A program made the position numbers and the translations under genes. Below are positions 17,900-26,792 of a DNA stretch of 64,000 nt, piece by piece. Below the pieces are notes generated by a model. The model searched no databases, was not told the origin of the DNA, and saw only the letters and a program-made list of their open reading frames with translations. Source of the DNA: Chryseobacterium sp. SNU WT5 (lineage in GTDB: Bacteria; Bacteroidota; Bacteroidia; Flavobacteriales; Weeksellaceae); the NCBI RefSeq assembly GCF_007362475.1, contig NZ_CP041687.1:1178001-1242000 (forward strand), in the 5' to 3' direction. Every line of letters starts with the position of its first letter. Position 1 is the stretch's first letter.

Positions 17900-19168
17900 T
17901 TAGTTAATAAGGTCAAATCTCGCGTACTCTGCAATTTTAGCAGGCAACTTGATACCTTCTGCAGTTTGATTATTTTCTAATAAAGCAGCCATAATTCTCG
18001 GTAACGCCATAGCTGAACCATTTAACGTATGAACCAATTGTGTTTTTCCTTCACTTTTATATCTGCATTTCAAGCGATTTGCCTGAAATGTTTCAAAATT
18101 GGAAACAGAAGAAACTTCTAACCACATTTCCTGCGCCGCACTCCAAACTTCAAAATCATAGGTCATAGCAGCTGCAAAGCCTGTATCACCTCCACACAAT
18201 CTCAAAATTCTAAATGGCAACTGTAGATCCATTAAAATAGATTTGACATGTTCTACCATTCCTTCTAAGGCTGCGTAAGAATTCTCAGGCTTTTCGATAC
18301 GAACGATCTCAACCTTTTCAAATTGATGCAAACGGTTTAATCCTCTTACATGAGCTCCGTAACTACCAGCTTCCCTTCTATAACACTGAGAAAAAGCGGT
18401 ATTCTTTATAGGTAATTCTTTTTCATCAACGATAACGTCCCGATAGATATTTGTTACAGGTACCTCTGCTGTTGGAATCAAGTACAAGTTATCTTCATTA
18501 ATAAAATACATCTGCCCCTCTTTATCTGGCAACTGCCCTGTCCCATATCCGGAAGCTTCATTTACAACCTGCGGTGGATTTACTTCCATATAACCAGCTT
18601 CTACATTGGTATCTAAAAAATATTGGACCAACGCCCTTTGAAGTCTTGCACCTTTCCCCAAATACACAGGGAAACCTGCGCCAGCTATTTTCACGCCCAA
18701 TTCAAAATCGATAAGATTATATTTTTTCGCCAATTCCCAATGTGGAATCGCGCCTTCACCTAAGCCTTTTACATCATGAGACTGATAAATAATTTCATTA
18801 TCCTCTGCAGTACTTCCAGCTTTTACTTTTTCGTAAGGAATATTGGGAATTAAATAAAGGATCTCCAAAAGTCGAGCTTCAGCATCCTTTAGATTTTGTT
18901 GTAGATTTTGGGATTTCTCTTTGAATTCTGAAGTTTTCGCTTTTGCAGATTCAGCTTCATCTTTTTTCCCATCTCTCATCAAGAGACCGATTTCTTTCGA
19001 AATCTTATTCATTTCTGTTAAATTCTGGTCGAGTTCAAACTGGGACCTTTTTCTTTGATCATCAACAGCAATTGCTTCATCAATCAACTCCAACTGTTTG
19101 AAATTTCTTTTTTGTAAACCCTCCAATACGCGTTCTCTATTCTCGCGCAAAAAATTAACTTGTAACAT
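17900..19168 (-). CDS. serS: seryl-tRNA synthetase
   Basis: 422 residues, normal length. An N-terminal tRNA-binding coiled coil (about 30-100) is followed by the class II catalytic core with motif 2 (FSQCYRREAGSYG) and motif 3 (NGSAMALPRIMAALLEN). It charges tRNA-Ser. Upstream lie a 12-bp inverted repeat and, on the same strand, a lipoprotein gene. Confidence 0.97.
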   Translation of the reverse strand: MLQVNFLRENRERVLEGLQKRNFKQLELIDEAIAVDDQRKRSQFELDQNLTEMNKISKEIGLLMRDGKKDEAESAKAKTSEFKEKSQNLQQNLKDAEARLLEILYLIPNIPYEKVKAGSTAEDNEIIYQSHDVKGLGEGAIPHWELAKKYNLIDFELGVKIAGAGFPVYLGKGARLQRALVQYFLDTNVEAGYMEVNPPQVVNEASGYGTGQLPDKEGQMYFINEDNLYLIPTAEVPVTNIYRDVIVDEKELPIKNTAFSQCYRREAGSYGAHVRGLNRLHQFEKVEIVRIEKPENSYAALEGMVEHVKSILMDLQLPFRILRLCGGDTGFAAAMTYDFEVWSAAQEMWLEVSSVSNFETFQANRLKCRYKSEGKTQLVHTLNGSAMALPRIMAALLENNQTAEGIKLPAKIAEYARFDLIN

Positions 19169-19191
19169 GAAATATAAGTATTATTGTTCTC

Positions 19192-19221
19192 CTCAATTCT
19201 TGAATAAGCTCAAGAATTGAG
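19192..19221. repeat. 12-bp perfect inverted repeat upstream of serS
   Basis: CTCAATTCTTGA and TCAAGAATTGAG flank a six-base loop. It lies 24 bases before the serS ATG and 16 bases after the upstream lipoprotein stop. No T tract follows on the minus strand, so it is not a canonical terminator; an mRNA processing or leader hairpin is possible. Confidence 0.6.
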
Positions 19222-19236
19222 TTGTAAATTTAGTGA

Positions 19237-19734
19237 TTATTTAGTGATTTTCACGATATTCAACTGTCCTTCAGTTTTCGTGAATTTCAAAACTCCATTA
19301 TACCAAACTTTAGAAACCTGAAATAAATTGGGCGTTGATGTATATTGGATGGTCATGGTATCATTAGTTATTCTCCGAACCGAATCATTCACTTTTTTAG
19401 TCAAAATTAAAGCGATTTTCGACTCATATGTTTTATTGCTCCCTGACGAATCAATACCTACTCTTTTCGCTCCGGCAAGATACTCCATGTAATTAATCGT
19501 ATCAGCGTTTTTTTGCATTGAAAAAGAAACGGGTGCATTATCTGTCAACCCATAAATATCGTTCATTTGCTGATTAATATAAGAGCCTGGAATTTTTGCA
19601 TTCAACATATCCTGTCCTAACGAATCGATATATAAATTCAAAATCTGATCTATCTTTTGCACAGAATCATCGTCATTTCTACACGAAAGAAGAGCCAGGA
19701 ATAATAACATGCAGATAAAAACCATATTTTTCAT
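19237..19734 (-). CDS. lipoprotein of unknown function
   Basis: 165 residues. The signal peptide ends in LLSC with the lipid-accepting Cys near residue 18, followed by the acidic stretch RNDDDS often seen in surface-exported flavobacterial lipoproteins. The mature part is mixed alpha/beta with no recognised motif. It lies 16 bases downstream of the flippase gene on the same strand and may belong to that transcript. Confidence 0.65.
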   Translation of the reverse strand: MKNMVFICMLLFLALLSCRNDDDSVQKIDQILNLYIDSLGQDMLNAKIPGSYINQQMNDIYGLTDNAPVSFSMQKNADTINYMEYLAGAKRVGIDSSGSNKTYESKIALILTKKVNDSVRRITNDTMTIQYTSTPNLFQVSKVWYNGVLKFTKTEGQLNIVKITK

Positions 19735-19750
19735 TAATACAAAGATAATT

Positions 19751-20998
19751 TTATTTTAAATCTTTCCAATAAAGATAAAAAGAAAAAGAAAGTAGAAAGC
19801 CACCAAGAATCATACTTAGACTTAAACTGATGGCCATTCCTACAACTCCAAATTTATTGATCAATAAAAATGCAGAAAAGAACAAAATAGCTAAAGTCAA
19901 CATTGATATAATCGTATTAATCTTCATCTTCCCAACAGCGGAAAGCAGGTTCCCATATAGGTTTCGAAAGAGCATATTCGTACAAAATCCTGCTAACAAA
20001 ATAATGAAAACAATTATATTCTCAGAATATCGTTTCCCAAAGAATATATTAAGCAATTCTGATTTAAATACAAATCCAAAGATAAAAACAAGTAAAGTTA
20101 TTGGTATAAAAATTTTATAATAATTAGAAATATAATTTCTTAAAAAACTTTTGTTCTGATAGTTTTTTGCTAAAACTGGAAAATCACTTTGCATAAATGT
20201 TAATGCTAGAAATGTAATATTTGTAGGTATTAATATGGCGACTTTATAATTTGCAACTGCTGCTTCACTCATCATGAAACTCAGCATCAAAACATCTACT
20301 GAAAAAAGCGTATCTGATAATAAAGCAGTCCCGGCTGCATGCAGTCCGTATTTTCTAATTTCTAATTTGCTGAAGGAGATTTTTCCGACAGTGGACGACA
20401 GGTGATTACTTCTAAAGAAAAACAAAGATATAAATGGGGTAAGCGCAATCGCTATCAAATACCCTTTCAAACCAAATAAGTATGAGAGAAGTACTAATAG
20501 AAAAAGGCCAATAACATTCACAACATTTGTCAAAAATGAATATCTTTTATTATCACCGAAAACTCTAGATTCTGACTGTAAATGATTAAAGAAATAGAAA
20601 CCTATCAAACGAACCGTAAAAAAAATAAAAATTAAAAATATTTCTTCATATCGATCAACATAAAACAAACTGATGACCATGAATATAATACTTAATAAAA
20701 TCTGGTGCACCAGTCCTTGTTTGAAAAGATACCTTGATAAATTTCGTTTTTCAGAAATAGTATTACTTATGGACCCAAATCGCAATAAACTCTGTTGACT
20801 TCCAAATCCACTAAATGGTAAAAACATTGCAAAAAGTGAAGCTACAATTGAAATAGTCCCAAATTGATTTTCGGGCAGAATTCTAATGATAAATAATGAG
20901 CCGGCAAAAGCACAAATTTTGGCAATCAGCAATGAAAGAAAGACGTGTTGTCCTTTGTTTTTGATAAAATCAATAATAAAATTGCGAAGACTTTTCAT
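19751..20998 (-). CDS. polysaccharide flippase (Wzx/MATE-like)
   Basis: 415 residues with about 12 hydrophobic segments and the polysaccharide-biosynthesis N-terminus (FIIRILPENQFGTISIV). Such proteins move lipid-linked oligosaccharide units across the inner membrane. It starts two bases after the end of the asparagine-synthase-like gene and follows a glycosyltransferase gene, so it fits an exopolysaccharide or O-antigen assembly group. Substrate specificity cannot be predicted. Confidence 0.8.
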   Translation of the reverse strand: MKSLRNFIIDFIKNKGQHVFLSLLIAKICAFAGSLFIIRILPENQFGTISIVASLFAMFLPFSGFGSQQSLLRFGSISNTISEKRNLSRYLFKQGLVHQILLSIIFMVISLFYVDRYEEIFLIFIFFTVRLIGFYFFNHLQSESRVFGDNKRYSFLTNVVNVIGLFLLVLLSYLFGLKGYLIAIALTPFISLFFFRSNHLSSTVGKISFSKLEIRKYGLHAAGTALLSDTLFSVDVLMLSFMMSEAAVANYKVAILIPTNITFLALTFMQSDFPVLAKNYQNKSFLRNYISNYYKIFIPITLLVFIFGFVFKSELLNIFFGKRYSENIIVFIILLAGFCTNMLFRNLYGNLLSAVGKMKINTIISMLTLAILFFSAFLLINKFGVVGMAISLSLSMILGGFLLSFSFYLYWKDLK

Positions 20999-21000
20999 CT

Positions 21001-22647
21001 TTAAAAATAGAGTTTAAAGATGGATAAAATGTTAATAGCTTTTGTTTTTGAGAAGAATCTATCAGAACGAAATAATAGAATAATTTCTTTATAGAGTTCT
21101 GGGTAGCCTTCAAGTCGATTCAGATTCTCATTAAAATATCGATCATAGCACTGCTGAATAGAAAGATTTTGATCAAAATAATATTGATAAGGATACATAC
21201 TTCCATTCTGTGGCGTTCTCAAAATTTTGTTATTCAAAAGATTAAAACCACGTTTCAAAACTTTATCTCCAAAAGTTGTTTTCCACTGTGCGTCTGGTTT
21301 CATCAAAGTTCTTTCCCAGCGGTAATGAGTAGCTTCTTTGCAATGTTTGTTGATCCACTCTAGATAAAAACGGTGATTATATTTCCACTCTTCGGGAAGT
21401 GATAATGCAAATTGTAGAAATTGTTTATCCATAAATGGTGAAGTTTGATACCGTTTCTGCTGCAAAACGTGCGCTCCAAGCACCGTTCTGTTAAAGGCTA
21501 TATTCCGCAGTAAAAAAGCTTCCTCCGTTTCATAATTTTGGAGCGTTTTCTCTAAAGACTCACTCACTTGCGGTAAAAAATTCTGATCATTTACAATTTT
21601 GTAAAATGAGGGTTTTTTCCTCCGTGGTTCTGTATTAAATGCACCTAGAACACCGTCACCGATCTGGCCACTGTGAAAAAGAGCAAAATTCTCATACGCC
21701 ATATTTTCAACAGCATGTTGTACATGAATACCACCGGTGAAACTTACCAGTCCTTCAGAAATCTCGGTTAAATGATCAATCTTCTCTAAGAATTTACCAG
21801 CATCCAGTGGGATAAACTCATAATGAATGTCTTGATCCACTGCAATTTTCTTGGATATAGTATGATCGTAATAGTTTGACTGTGAAAAACATAATGCATT
21901 TCCAGGTTTGAAGTTATTTTTCAAAGCATACATCATCGCCACCCGACTGTCTAAGCCACCACTCAGTAAAGCAAGATGATCTGTCTTAAACTCTAAATCT
22001 TTTTTATATTCTAATGTGATTGCAGCAGAGAAAACCTGATCCATTTGGTCAATCGCTGCTTTTTTGGAACCAATAAACATTGGTGTTTCCGCAAGGTTAA
22101 AATATTGTATTTCATTAAAATACAGATGCTTACAATCAACTTCAAAATAATGACCATCTAATAGTTTTTTGATATTTTCTATCGGTGTTTTTTCTTCCAG
22201 AATATTGCTAAAACATAATAACTGATAGAGAGACTCCAAATCAGGTTTGGTTAAAACCCCTGCTTCTTTAAGGATTGCGTTTAGTCGAACCAGACTTGTA
22301 TCTATATATACTGCCTGATTAGCTTTGGTACCAAAAATTCTTTGTGTAGAGGAAATATTAGTAAAGGCTACAAATTTATTTTCGTCTTTATTATAAATGA
22401 AACCACGAAACTCTCCTTCAAAGTAATCAATAATACGACTCCCCTTGCTGAGATACAATTCTTTAATTAACGTTTCAAAATCTTTCAGGGCGAAATCATT
22501 CAATAGTTTTTGTTTATTGAGTAGAACACCCTCGAAAAGAAAATCAAAATTTGCTGATTTCAAGTACAGATTATCATACTCCTTTGAAATAAAAGAATTT
22601 ACAACAACTTCACCTTCGAAAATAGTTACAGAAAACCCTTTCTTCAT
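21001..22647 (-). CDS. asparagine-synthase-related amidotransferase lacking the glutaminase cysteine
   Basis: 548 residues. The N-terminal half resembles the Ntn glutaminase domain of AsnB, but residue 2 is Lys, not the catalytic Cys. The C-terminal synthetase domain keeps the ATP-binding PP-loop SGGLDSR at 229-235 and the later GQIGDGVLG segment. It may therefore adenylate a carboxylate and use free ammonia or another amine, for instance to amidate a sugar acid of a surface polysaccharide. That role is inferred from its place between a GT4 glycosyltransferase and a flippase. Ordinary asparagine synthesis is less likely. Confidence 0.78.
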   Translation of the reverse strand: MKKGFSVTIFEGEVVVNSFISKEYDNLYLKSANFDFLFEGVLLNKQKLLNDFALKDFETLIKELYLSKGSRIIDYFEGEFRGFIYNKDENKFVAFTNISSTQRIFGTKANQAVYIDTSLVRLNAILKEAGVLTKPDLESLYQLLCFSNILEEKTPIENIKKLLDGHYFEVDCKHLYFNEIQYFNLAETPMFIGSKKAAIDQMDQVFSAAITLEYKKDLEFKTDHLALLSGGLDSRVAMMYALKNNFKPGNALCFSQSNYYDHTISKKIAVDQDIHYEFIPLDAGKFLEKIDHLTEISEGLVSFTGGIHVQHAVENMAYENFALFHSGQIGDGVLGAFNTEPRRKKPSFYKIVNDQNFLPQVSESLEKTLQNYETEEAFLLRNIAFNRTVLGAHVLQQKRYQTSPFMDKQFLQFALSLPEEWKYNHRFYLEWINKHCKEATHYRWERTLMKPDAQWKTTFGDKVLKRGFNLLNNKILRTPQNGSMYPYQYYFDQNLSIQQCYDRYFNENLNRLEGYPELYKEIILLFRSDRFFSKTKAINILSIFKLYF

Positions 22648-22711
22648 GCTGAATAACTAATAAAAGTATTAAATATTAAAGTACGTGAATTTCAAGTGAA
22701 TTTAACTAAAT

Positions 22712-23833
22712 TTATTGGAGGATCTCTCTGTAAATCTCATCAAATTTCCTGGCAATTACCTCAATCGAAAAATGCTTTTCTACAAATTCATGTAACAACT
22801 CGGGCTTTTTAAAAATCACCTGATTTAATAAGACTTTCTTCATTGCCTGATACAATTCTTCCTCAGAATTATCGATTAAAACACCCCTATCTTTATTTAC
22901 GATTTCAGGAATACCGCCTACTCTGGCAGCTATTGCCGGAGTTCCAGACGATAAAGTTTCCAGCAGGACGCACGGAAGGTTCTCATAATCGCTGAATAAA
23001 ATAAAACAAGTGCTGTTTCTCATTTTAGTTGCAACTTCATTTAAAGTTAGCATGGAAAAAGTTTTAATAAAGGAGCTTGCATTATTTTCATCAATTAAAT
23101 GATTTAACTTTTCTATGTTCCCATCGCCACCAATATGTAGTTCAAAATTTTGATTGATCTGCCTTAATTTTACGGCCGCGAGAATGATTTTATCCGGATT
23201 TTTTACTGGAACTAAATTAGAAATATGCAGAAAAATAAAATTTTCTGGAATGCTTGATTTCACTTGAAATAACTTTATATCGACTACATTTCCAACCACT
23301 CGAAAATTCGTTTTCCAATTCATCTTCATTAAATCATCGCGAAGATATTTACTTACAGGCAAAACAAATGAAGCGTTATTAGCAATTAATTTAGCAATTA
23401 ACCGCTCATTATTTGAAAGTTTCTGACGATTGATTCCTAAAAAACCTGACCAATGTTCAGTAACTAAAAATGGGATTTTAAATATCTTCTTTAAATAAAC
23501 TGCAAAAAGCATCGAATTTTGTAAAACATTTGCATGAATCAAATCCGGTTTTTCTAAATGCTTAAAACCTCTTTGATAAGCTTTCATTCTACGCAAAAAA
23601 TTCAAAAAGGGAATCTTAGTATTTTTATAATAAATAATTAAAGTTCTTACGCCATTGATAACCTGATCATCAAAAAGATAATTGATTTGCTGAGATGAAT
23701 CGCCGATGGCGTGCAGGACTTCTACATCGTGTAAAAGTGAGACTGCTTCTGCATGACGTTGAACAAAATTTCCGCTGGTGGGTTCCAATTTATTAGGAAA
23801 CCAGGATGAAATAAAAAGAATTTTGTAACGCAT
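22712..23833 (-). CDS. GT4-family glycosyltransferase
   Basis: 373 residues from ATG 23833, which gives the standard first strand MRYKILFISSWFPNKLEPTSG; an earlier start would add nine unlikely residues. The GT-B fold is recognisable: donor-binding region HISNLVPVKNPDKII, and the C-terminal family motif SDYENLPCVLLETLSSGTP with the conserved Glu. It transfers a nucleotide-activated sugar, retaining configuration, in the cytoplasm. It is the first gene of the polysaccharide group with the synthase-like and flippase genes. Confidence 0.85.
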   Translation of the reverse strand: MRYKILFISSWFPNKLEPTSGNFVQRHAEAVSLLHDVEVLHAIGDSSQQINYLFDDQVINGVRTLIIYYKNTKIPFLNFLRRMKAYQRGFKHLEKPDLIHANVLQNSMLFAVYLKKIFKIPFLVTEHWSGFLGINRQKLSNNERLIAKLIANNASFVLPVSKYLRDDLMKMNWKTNFRVVGNVVDIKLFQVKSSIPENFIFLHISNLVPVKNPDKIILAAVKLRQINQNFELHIGGDGNIEKLNHLIDENNASSFIKTFSMLTLNEVATKMRNSTCFILFSDYENLPCVLLETLSSGTPAIAARVGGIPEIVNKDRGVLIDNSEEELYQAMKKVLLNQVIFKKPELLHEFVEKHFSIEVIARKFDEIYREILQ

Positions 23834-23877
23834 TAGAATACTTAATAAACAAAAATACAATTTTAATCAGCAGTTAC

Positions 23878-23911
23878 AAAAAACCCTTTCAGTCTAAAAT
23901 TGAAAGGGTTT
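23878..23911 (-). terminator. Rho-independent terminator
   Basis: On the minus strand an 11-bp stem AAACCCTTTCA/TGAAAGGGTTT with a nine-base loop runs into six Ts. It ends the mlaD-to-23933 operon. Confidence 0.85.
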
Positions 23912-23932
23912 ATGTTTTAAAGTTTCTATTTT

Positions 23933-24424
23933 TTAATCAACGTAAATTCCTGCCCAACTTCGACGTAGCGGTAAAAGAAAATCACTCAAAAATGCCACAT
24001 AAGTGTTCTTAGAAAAGTCGAAAACTTCAATATCTGTAGATACCGTTCCTGCTTTTAAACCTTGTCTAAAATCCTGCAGTTTCATTGTTTTTACTTCCCC
24101 ATTCTCGACAAACGTAGCTTTCATCCGGTCGAATAAACCAAGATCGAATTCCTGATCGATCTCTCTCATTACGCCACCAAGGGAATCAATGGAGCATCCT
24201 GAAGCAGCCTCCTTGTCTTCATCTACACAAACTACTATAAACTGATTTTTTTCAATTTTAAATGAAGATGATAATGGTTTACCGTGAGCTGCCCACGTCG
24301 CCAAGAAATCATATAGCTTTTCAGTAATAACCTTACTCTCTTTTGGTGTAAAAGGTCGCGATGCAGGATAGATAATCACTCTGTAATCATCAGTTTCTAC
24401 AATATTTGTTTCGTCGATTTTCAT
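23933..24424 (-). CDS. conserved flavobacterial protein (database name 'ABC transporter ATPase' not supported)
   Basis: 163 residues. It has the pattern of a conserved Bacteroidota family: TWAAHGKPLSSSFKIE, FIVVCVDE, ASGCSID and LFDRMKATFV. Homologues are often labelled ABC transporter ATPase, but no Walker A, signature or Walker B motif is present, so that name should not be used. The function is unknown. Its ATG overlaps the TGA of the small membrane-protein gene upstream (ATGA), so it is translationally coupled as the last gene of the operon. Confidence 0.72.
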   Translation of the reverse strand: MKIDETNIVETDDYRVIIYPASRPFTPKESKVITEKLYDFLATWAAHGKPLSSSFKIEKNQFIVVCVDEDKEAASGCSIDSLGGVMREIDQEFDLGLFDRMKATFVENGEVKTMKLQDFRQGLKAGTVSTDIEVFDFSKNTYVAFLSDFLLPLRRSWAGIYVD

Positions 24425-24591
24425 GTTTTAATATTTTTAAGGGCTATCGCACCGACAAGAATAATACAAATGTTACTAGCAACCCTAATCCATGCTGTCC
24501 CTCCATTTTCAAAACAAATTAATTCATATACGTTAAAAAGTAAAAGAAAACCTCCTGCTATGGTTAAAGTTAAAGCTACATTCTTTCTCAT
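24421..24591 (-). CDS. 56-residue two-helix membrane protein
   Basis: A short gene with ATG at 24591, the base after the stop of the Fe-S protein, and TGA at 24421-24423 overlapping the next ATG. The product has a basic N-terminus (MRKNVALTL), a first hydrophobic segment at about 5-25 and a second at about 36-52. The exact joins on both sides strongly support translation. No family is recognised; a small partner of the membrane Fe-S complex encoded upstream is possible. Confidence 0.7.
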   Translation of the reverse strand: MRKNVALTLTIAGGFLLLFNVYELICFENGGTAWIRVASNICIILVGAIALKNIKT

Positions 24592-25377
24592 TTACAAATC
24601 GTCTGCTTCTGCTAAAAGCTCGGCAATATCTTTTACTGCTACTTCGTCATTTTTATTAAAATGTTTTACACCATCGGTAATCATTGTACTGCAAAACGGG
24701 CAACCGGTTGCAATAATATTGGGTTTTTCTGCTAATGCTTCTTCTGTCCTTTCGATGTTGATGTCTTTATCGCCCTTTTCAGGCTCTTTAAACATTTGTG
24801 CTCCTCCTGCTCCGCAACATAATCCACTGGATTTACAGCGTTTCATCTCTACCAATTCAGAGTCTAATTTCTGCAAAAGCTGACGGGGTGCTTCGTATTC
24901 TCCGTTTCCTCTTCCTAAATAACACGGATCATGAAAAGTAATTTTCTTTCCTTTAAAGGTTCCGCCTTCTATTTTAAGACGGCCCTCTTCCATTAATTTG
25001 CGAAGGAATTGCGTATGATGCATTACTTCATAATTTCCACCTAATCCCGGATATTCATTTTTAATGATATTGAAACAATGTGGACAGGCAGTAACAATTT
25101 TCTTTACGCCGTAACCGTTCATAATTTCGATATTCGTATGCGCCATCATTTGAAAGATGAATTCGTTTCCTGCACGTTTTGCAGGATCGCCATTACAGGA
25201 TTCTTCCTGACCAAGCACCGCAAATTCCACTCCAACTTTATGTAAAATTTTACAAAGCGCTTTCGTAACTTTTTTTGCCCGATCATCAAAACTACCCATA
25301 CAGCCTACGAAAAATAAAACTTCGGGTACTTTTCCTTCGGCAGCATATTCTGCCATTGTTTTTATCGTGAATTCCAT
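24592..25377 (-). CDS. CCG-domain Fe-S oxidoreductase subunit (HdrB/LutA/GlpC-like)
   Basis: 261 residues with two cysteine-rich CCG domains: ACPHCFNIIKNEYPG near the middle and CCGAGGAQMF with a later ATGCPFC motif. Such subunits hold Fe-S centres and pass electrons to or from disulfides or quinone-linked partners. It is encoded 70 bases after the membrane ferredoxin-type protein with which it probably forms a complex. The substrate is unknown: heterodisulfide-like, glycolate or lactate oxidation are all possible. Confidence 0.85.
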   Translation of the reverse strand: MEFTIKTMAEYAAEGKVPEVLFFVGCMGSFDDRAKKVTKALCKILHKVGVEFAVLGQEESCNGDPAKRAGNEFIFQMMAHTNIEIMNGYGVKKIVTACPHCFNIIKNEYPGLGGNYEVMHHTQFLRKLMEEGRLKIEGGTFKGKKITFHDPCYLGRGNGEYEAPRQLLQKLDSELVEMKRCKSSGLCCGAGGAQMFKEPEKGDKDINIERTEEALAEKPNIIATGCPFCSTMITDGVKHFNKNDEVAVKDIAELLAEADDL

Positions 25378-25447
25378 CTTTTAATTACCAGTTTACAATG
25401 GGACAATTTTAATCATTGTTCCATGGTTTGATTAATACAATCTTAAT

Positions 25448-26779
25448 TTAATTCTCATTTGCCCACTTCAGTCGGTCGGCTTGATTATACTGCCACGGAG
25501 CGGCGTTGTTTTCGATATTGGACATCATCTGATTAAGTTCCTGTGGTGCCGCTGACTGCTCCATCACTAGAAATCGTCTCATTTCTACAATGATAGAAAG
25601 TGGATCAATCAAAATAGGACAAGCTTCTACACAAGCATTACAAGTAGTACAAGCCCAAAGTTCTTCCCTTTGGATATGATCGTCTAACAACATTTTACCG
25701 TCATCTACAAATTTTCCGTTTTTATTAATGTTCTTTCCAACTTCTTCAATACGGTCACGAGTGTCCATCATAATTTTTCTCGGAGATAATTTCTTACCCG
25801 TAATATTTGCAGGACAAACAGCTGTACATCGTCCACACTCTGTACAAGAATAAGCGTTCATTAACTGAACTTTATTTAAATCAAAAATATCACTTGCTCC
25901 AAATTTTTCTGGAACTGCATTGGGATCTGCCTCCGGCTGTGCTGCGTAAGGATCGGCATTTGGATCCATCATTAATTTAATTTCAGCGGTAACTGAATCT
26001 AAATTATTAAACTGACCTTTTGGTTTTAGGTTAGCATACCAAGTGTTTGGAAAAGCTAAAAGAATATGAAGGTGTTTTGAGTAATAAAGGTAATTCATGA
26101 AAAATAGAATACCAATAAAGTGAAACCACCAAGCTCCCCTTTCTGTAAATATCAATGCGTTATCACTAAAATTTTGAAAGACAGGTCCTAATAGATTAGA
26201 TGAAATAGGAAAACTACCATGCGTTTCTAAAATTTGCCTTTGCTGTAAAACCCAATCAGAAGAGTTCATCGTGAAAAATGCTATCATCAAAGCAAATTCA
26301 ATAATAAGAATCCAGTTCGCATCATGTTTTGGCCAACCAAAGAGCTCTTTCATCGTGAATCGTTTGATTCCATAGAAGTTTCTTCTGATAAAGAACAGTA
26401 CTACTGCGATAATTACCAAAAGTGCTAATACTTCGAGAATAGCGGTGAAAACATTATAAAAGGAATCTCCCAAAATAACCGCTAAAAAACGGTGTGTTCC
26501 AAAAATACCATCAATAATGATTTCAACCAATTCTATATTAATAATGACAAAACCAACGTAAACCAAAATATGTAAAAATCCTGCCACAGGCCTTTTTACC
26601 ATCTTACTTTGTCCCAATGCTACTCGAGACATGGTTTCCCATCTTTTTGCTTTTTGGTCTGAACGGTCGATATTTTTGCCCAACTGGATATTGCGGTAGA
26701 TTTCCTTTAAACTTTTAAAGAAAATTCCGAATCCCACGACCATGGCAATGAAAAAAATAATATTGTCAATATATTCCAT
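25448..26779 (-). CDS. membrane Fe-S electron-transfer protein (NarI-like helices plus two 4Fe-4S)
   Basis: 443 residues. Five or six membrane helices in the first 250 residues resemble the NarI/HdrE cytochrome b-type anchor. The C-terminal part has two 4Fe-4S motifs, CTECGRCTAVCP and CTTCNACVEACP, as in HdrD/GlpC-type subunits. With the downstream CCG protein it should form a quinone-reactive oxidoreductase at the inner membrane. It starts 13 bases after mlaD, an arrangement whose functional sense is unclear. Confidence 0.87.
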   Translation of the reverse strand: MEYIDNIIFFIAMVVGFGIFFKSLKEIYRNIQLGKNIDRSDQKAKRWETMSRVALGQSKMVKRPVAGFLHILVYVGFVIINIELVEIIIDGIFGTHRFLAVILGDSFYNVFTAILEVLALLVIIAVVLFFIRRNFYGIKRFTMKELFGWPKHDANWILIIEFALMIAFFTMNSSDWVLQQRQILETHGSFPISSNLLGPVFQNFSDNALIFTERGAWWFHFIGILFFMNYLYYSKHLHILLAFPNTWYANLKPKGQFNNLDSVTAEIKLMMDPNADPYAAQPEADPNAVPEKFGASDIFDLNKVQLMNAYSCTECGRCTAVCPANITGKKLSPRKIMMDTRDRIEEVGKNINKNGKFVDDGKMLLDDHIQREELWACTTCNACVEACPILIDPLSIIVEMRRFLVMEQSAAPQELNQMMSNIENNAAPWQYNQADRLKWANEN

Positions 26780-26792
26780 ATTGAGAGTGTTT

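Noticed and set aside
19192..19221. T-box riboswitch controlling serS
   Set aside because: The hairpin lacks any T-box sequence or specifier loop, and T-boxes are essentially a Firmicutes/Actinobacteria feature.
24470..24883. 137-residue plus-strand frame opposite the CCG protein and the small membrane protein
   Set aside because: The minus strand carries a gene with CCG motifs and an exactly joined small gene; the plus frame has no domain and no promoter.
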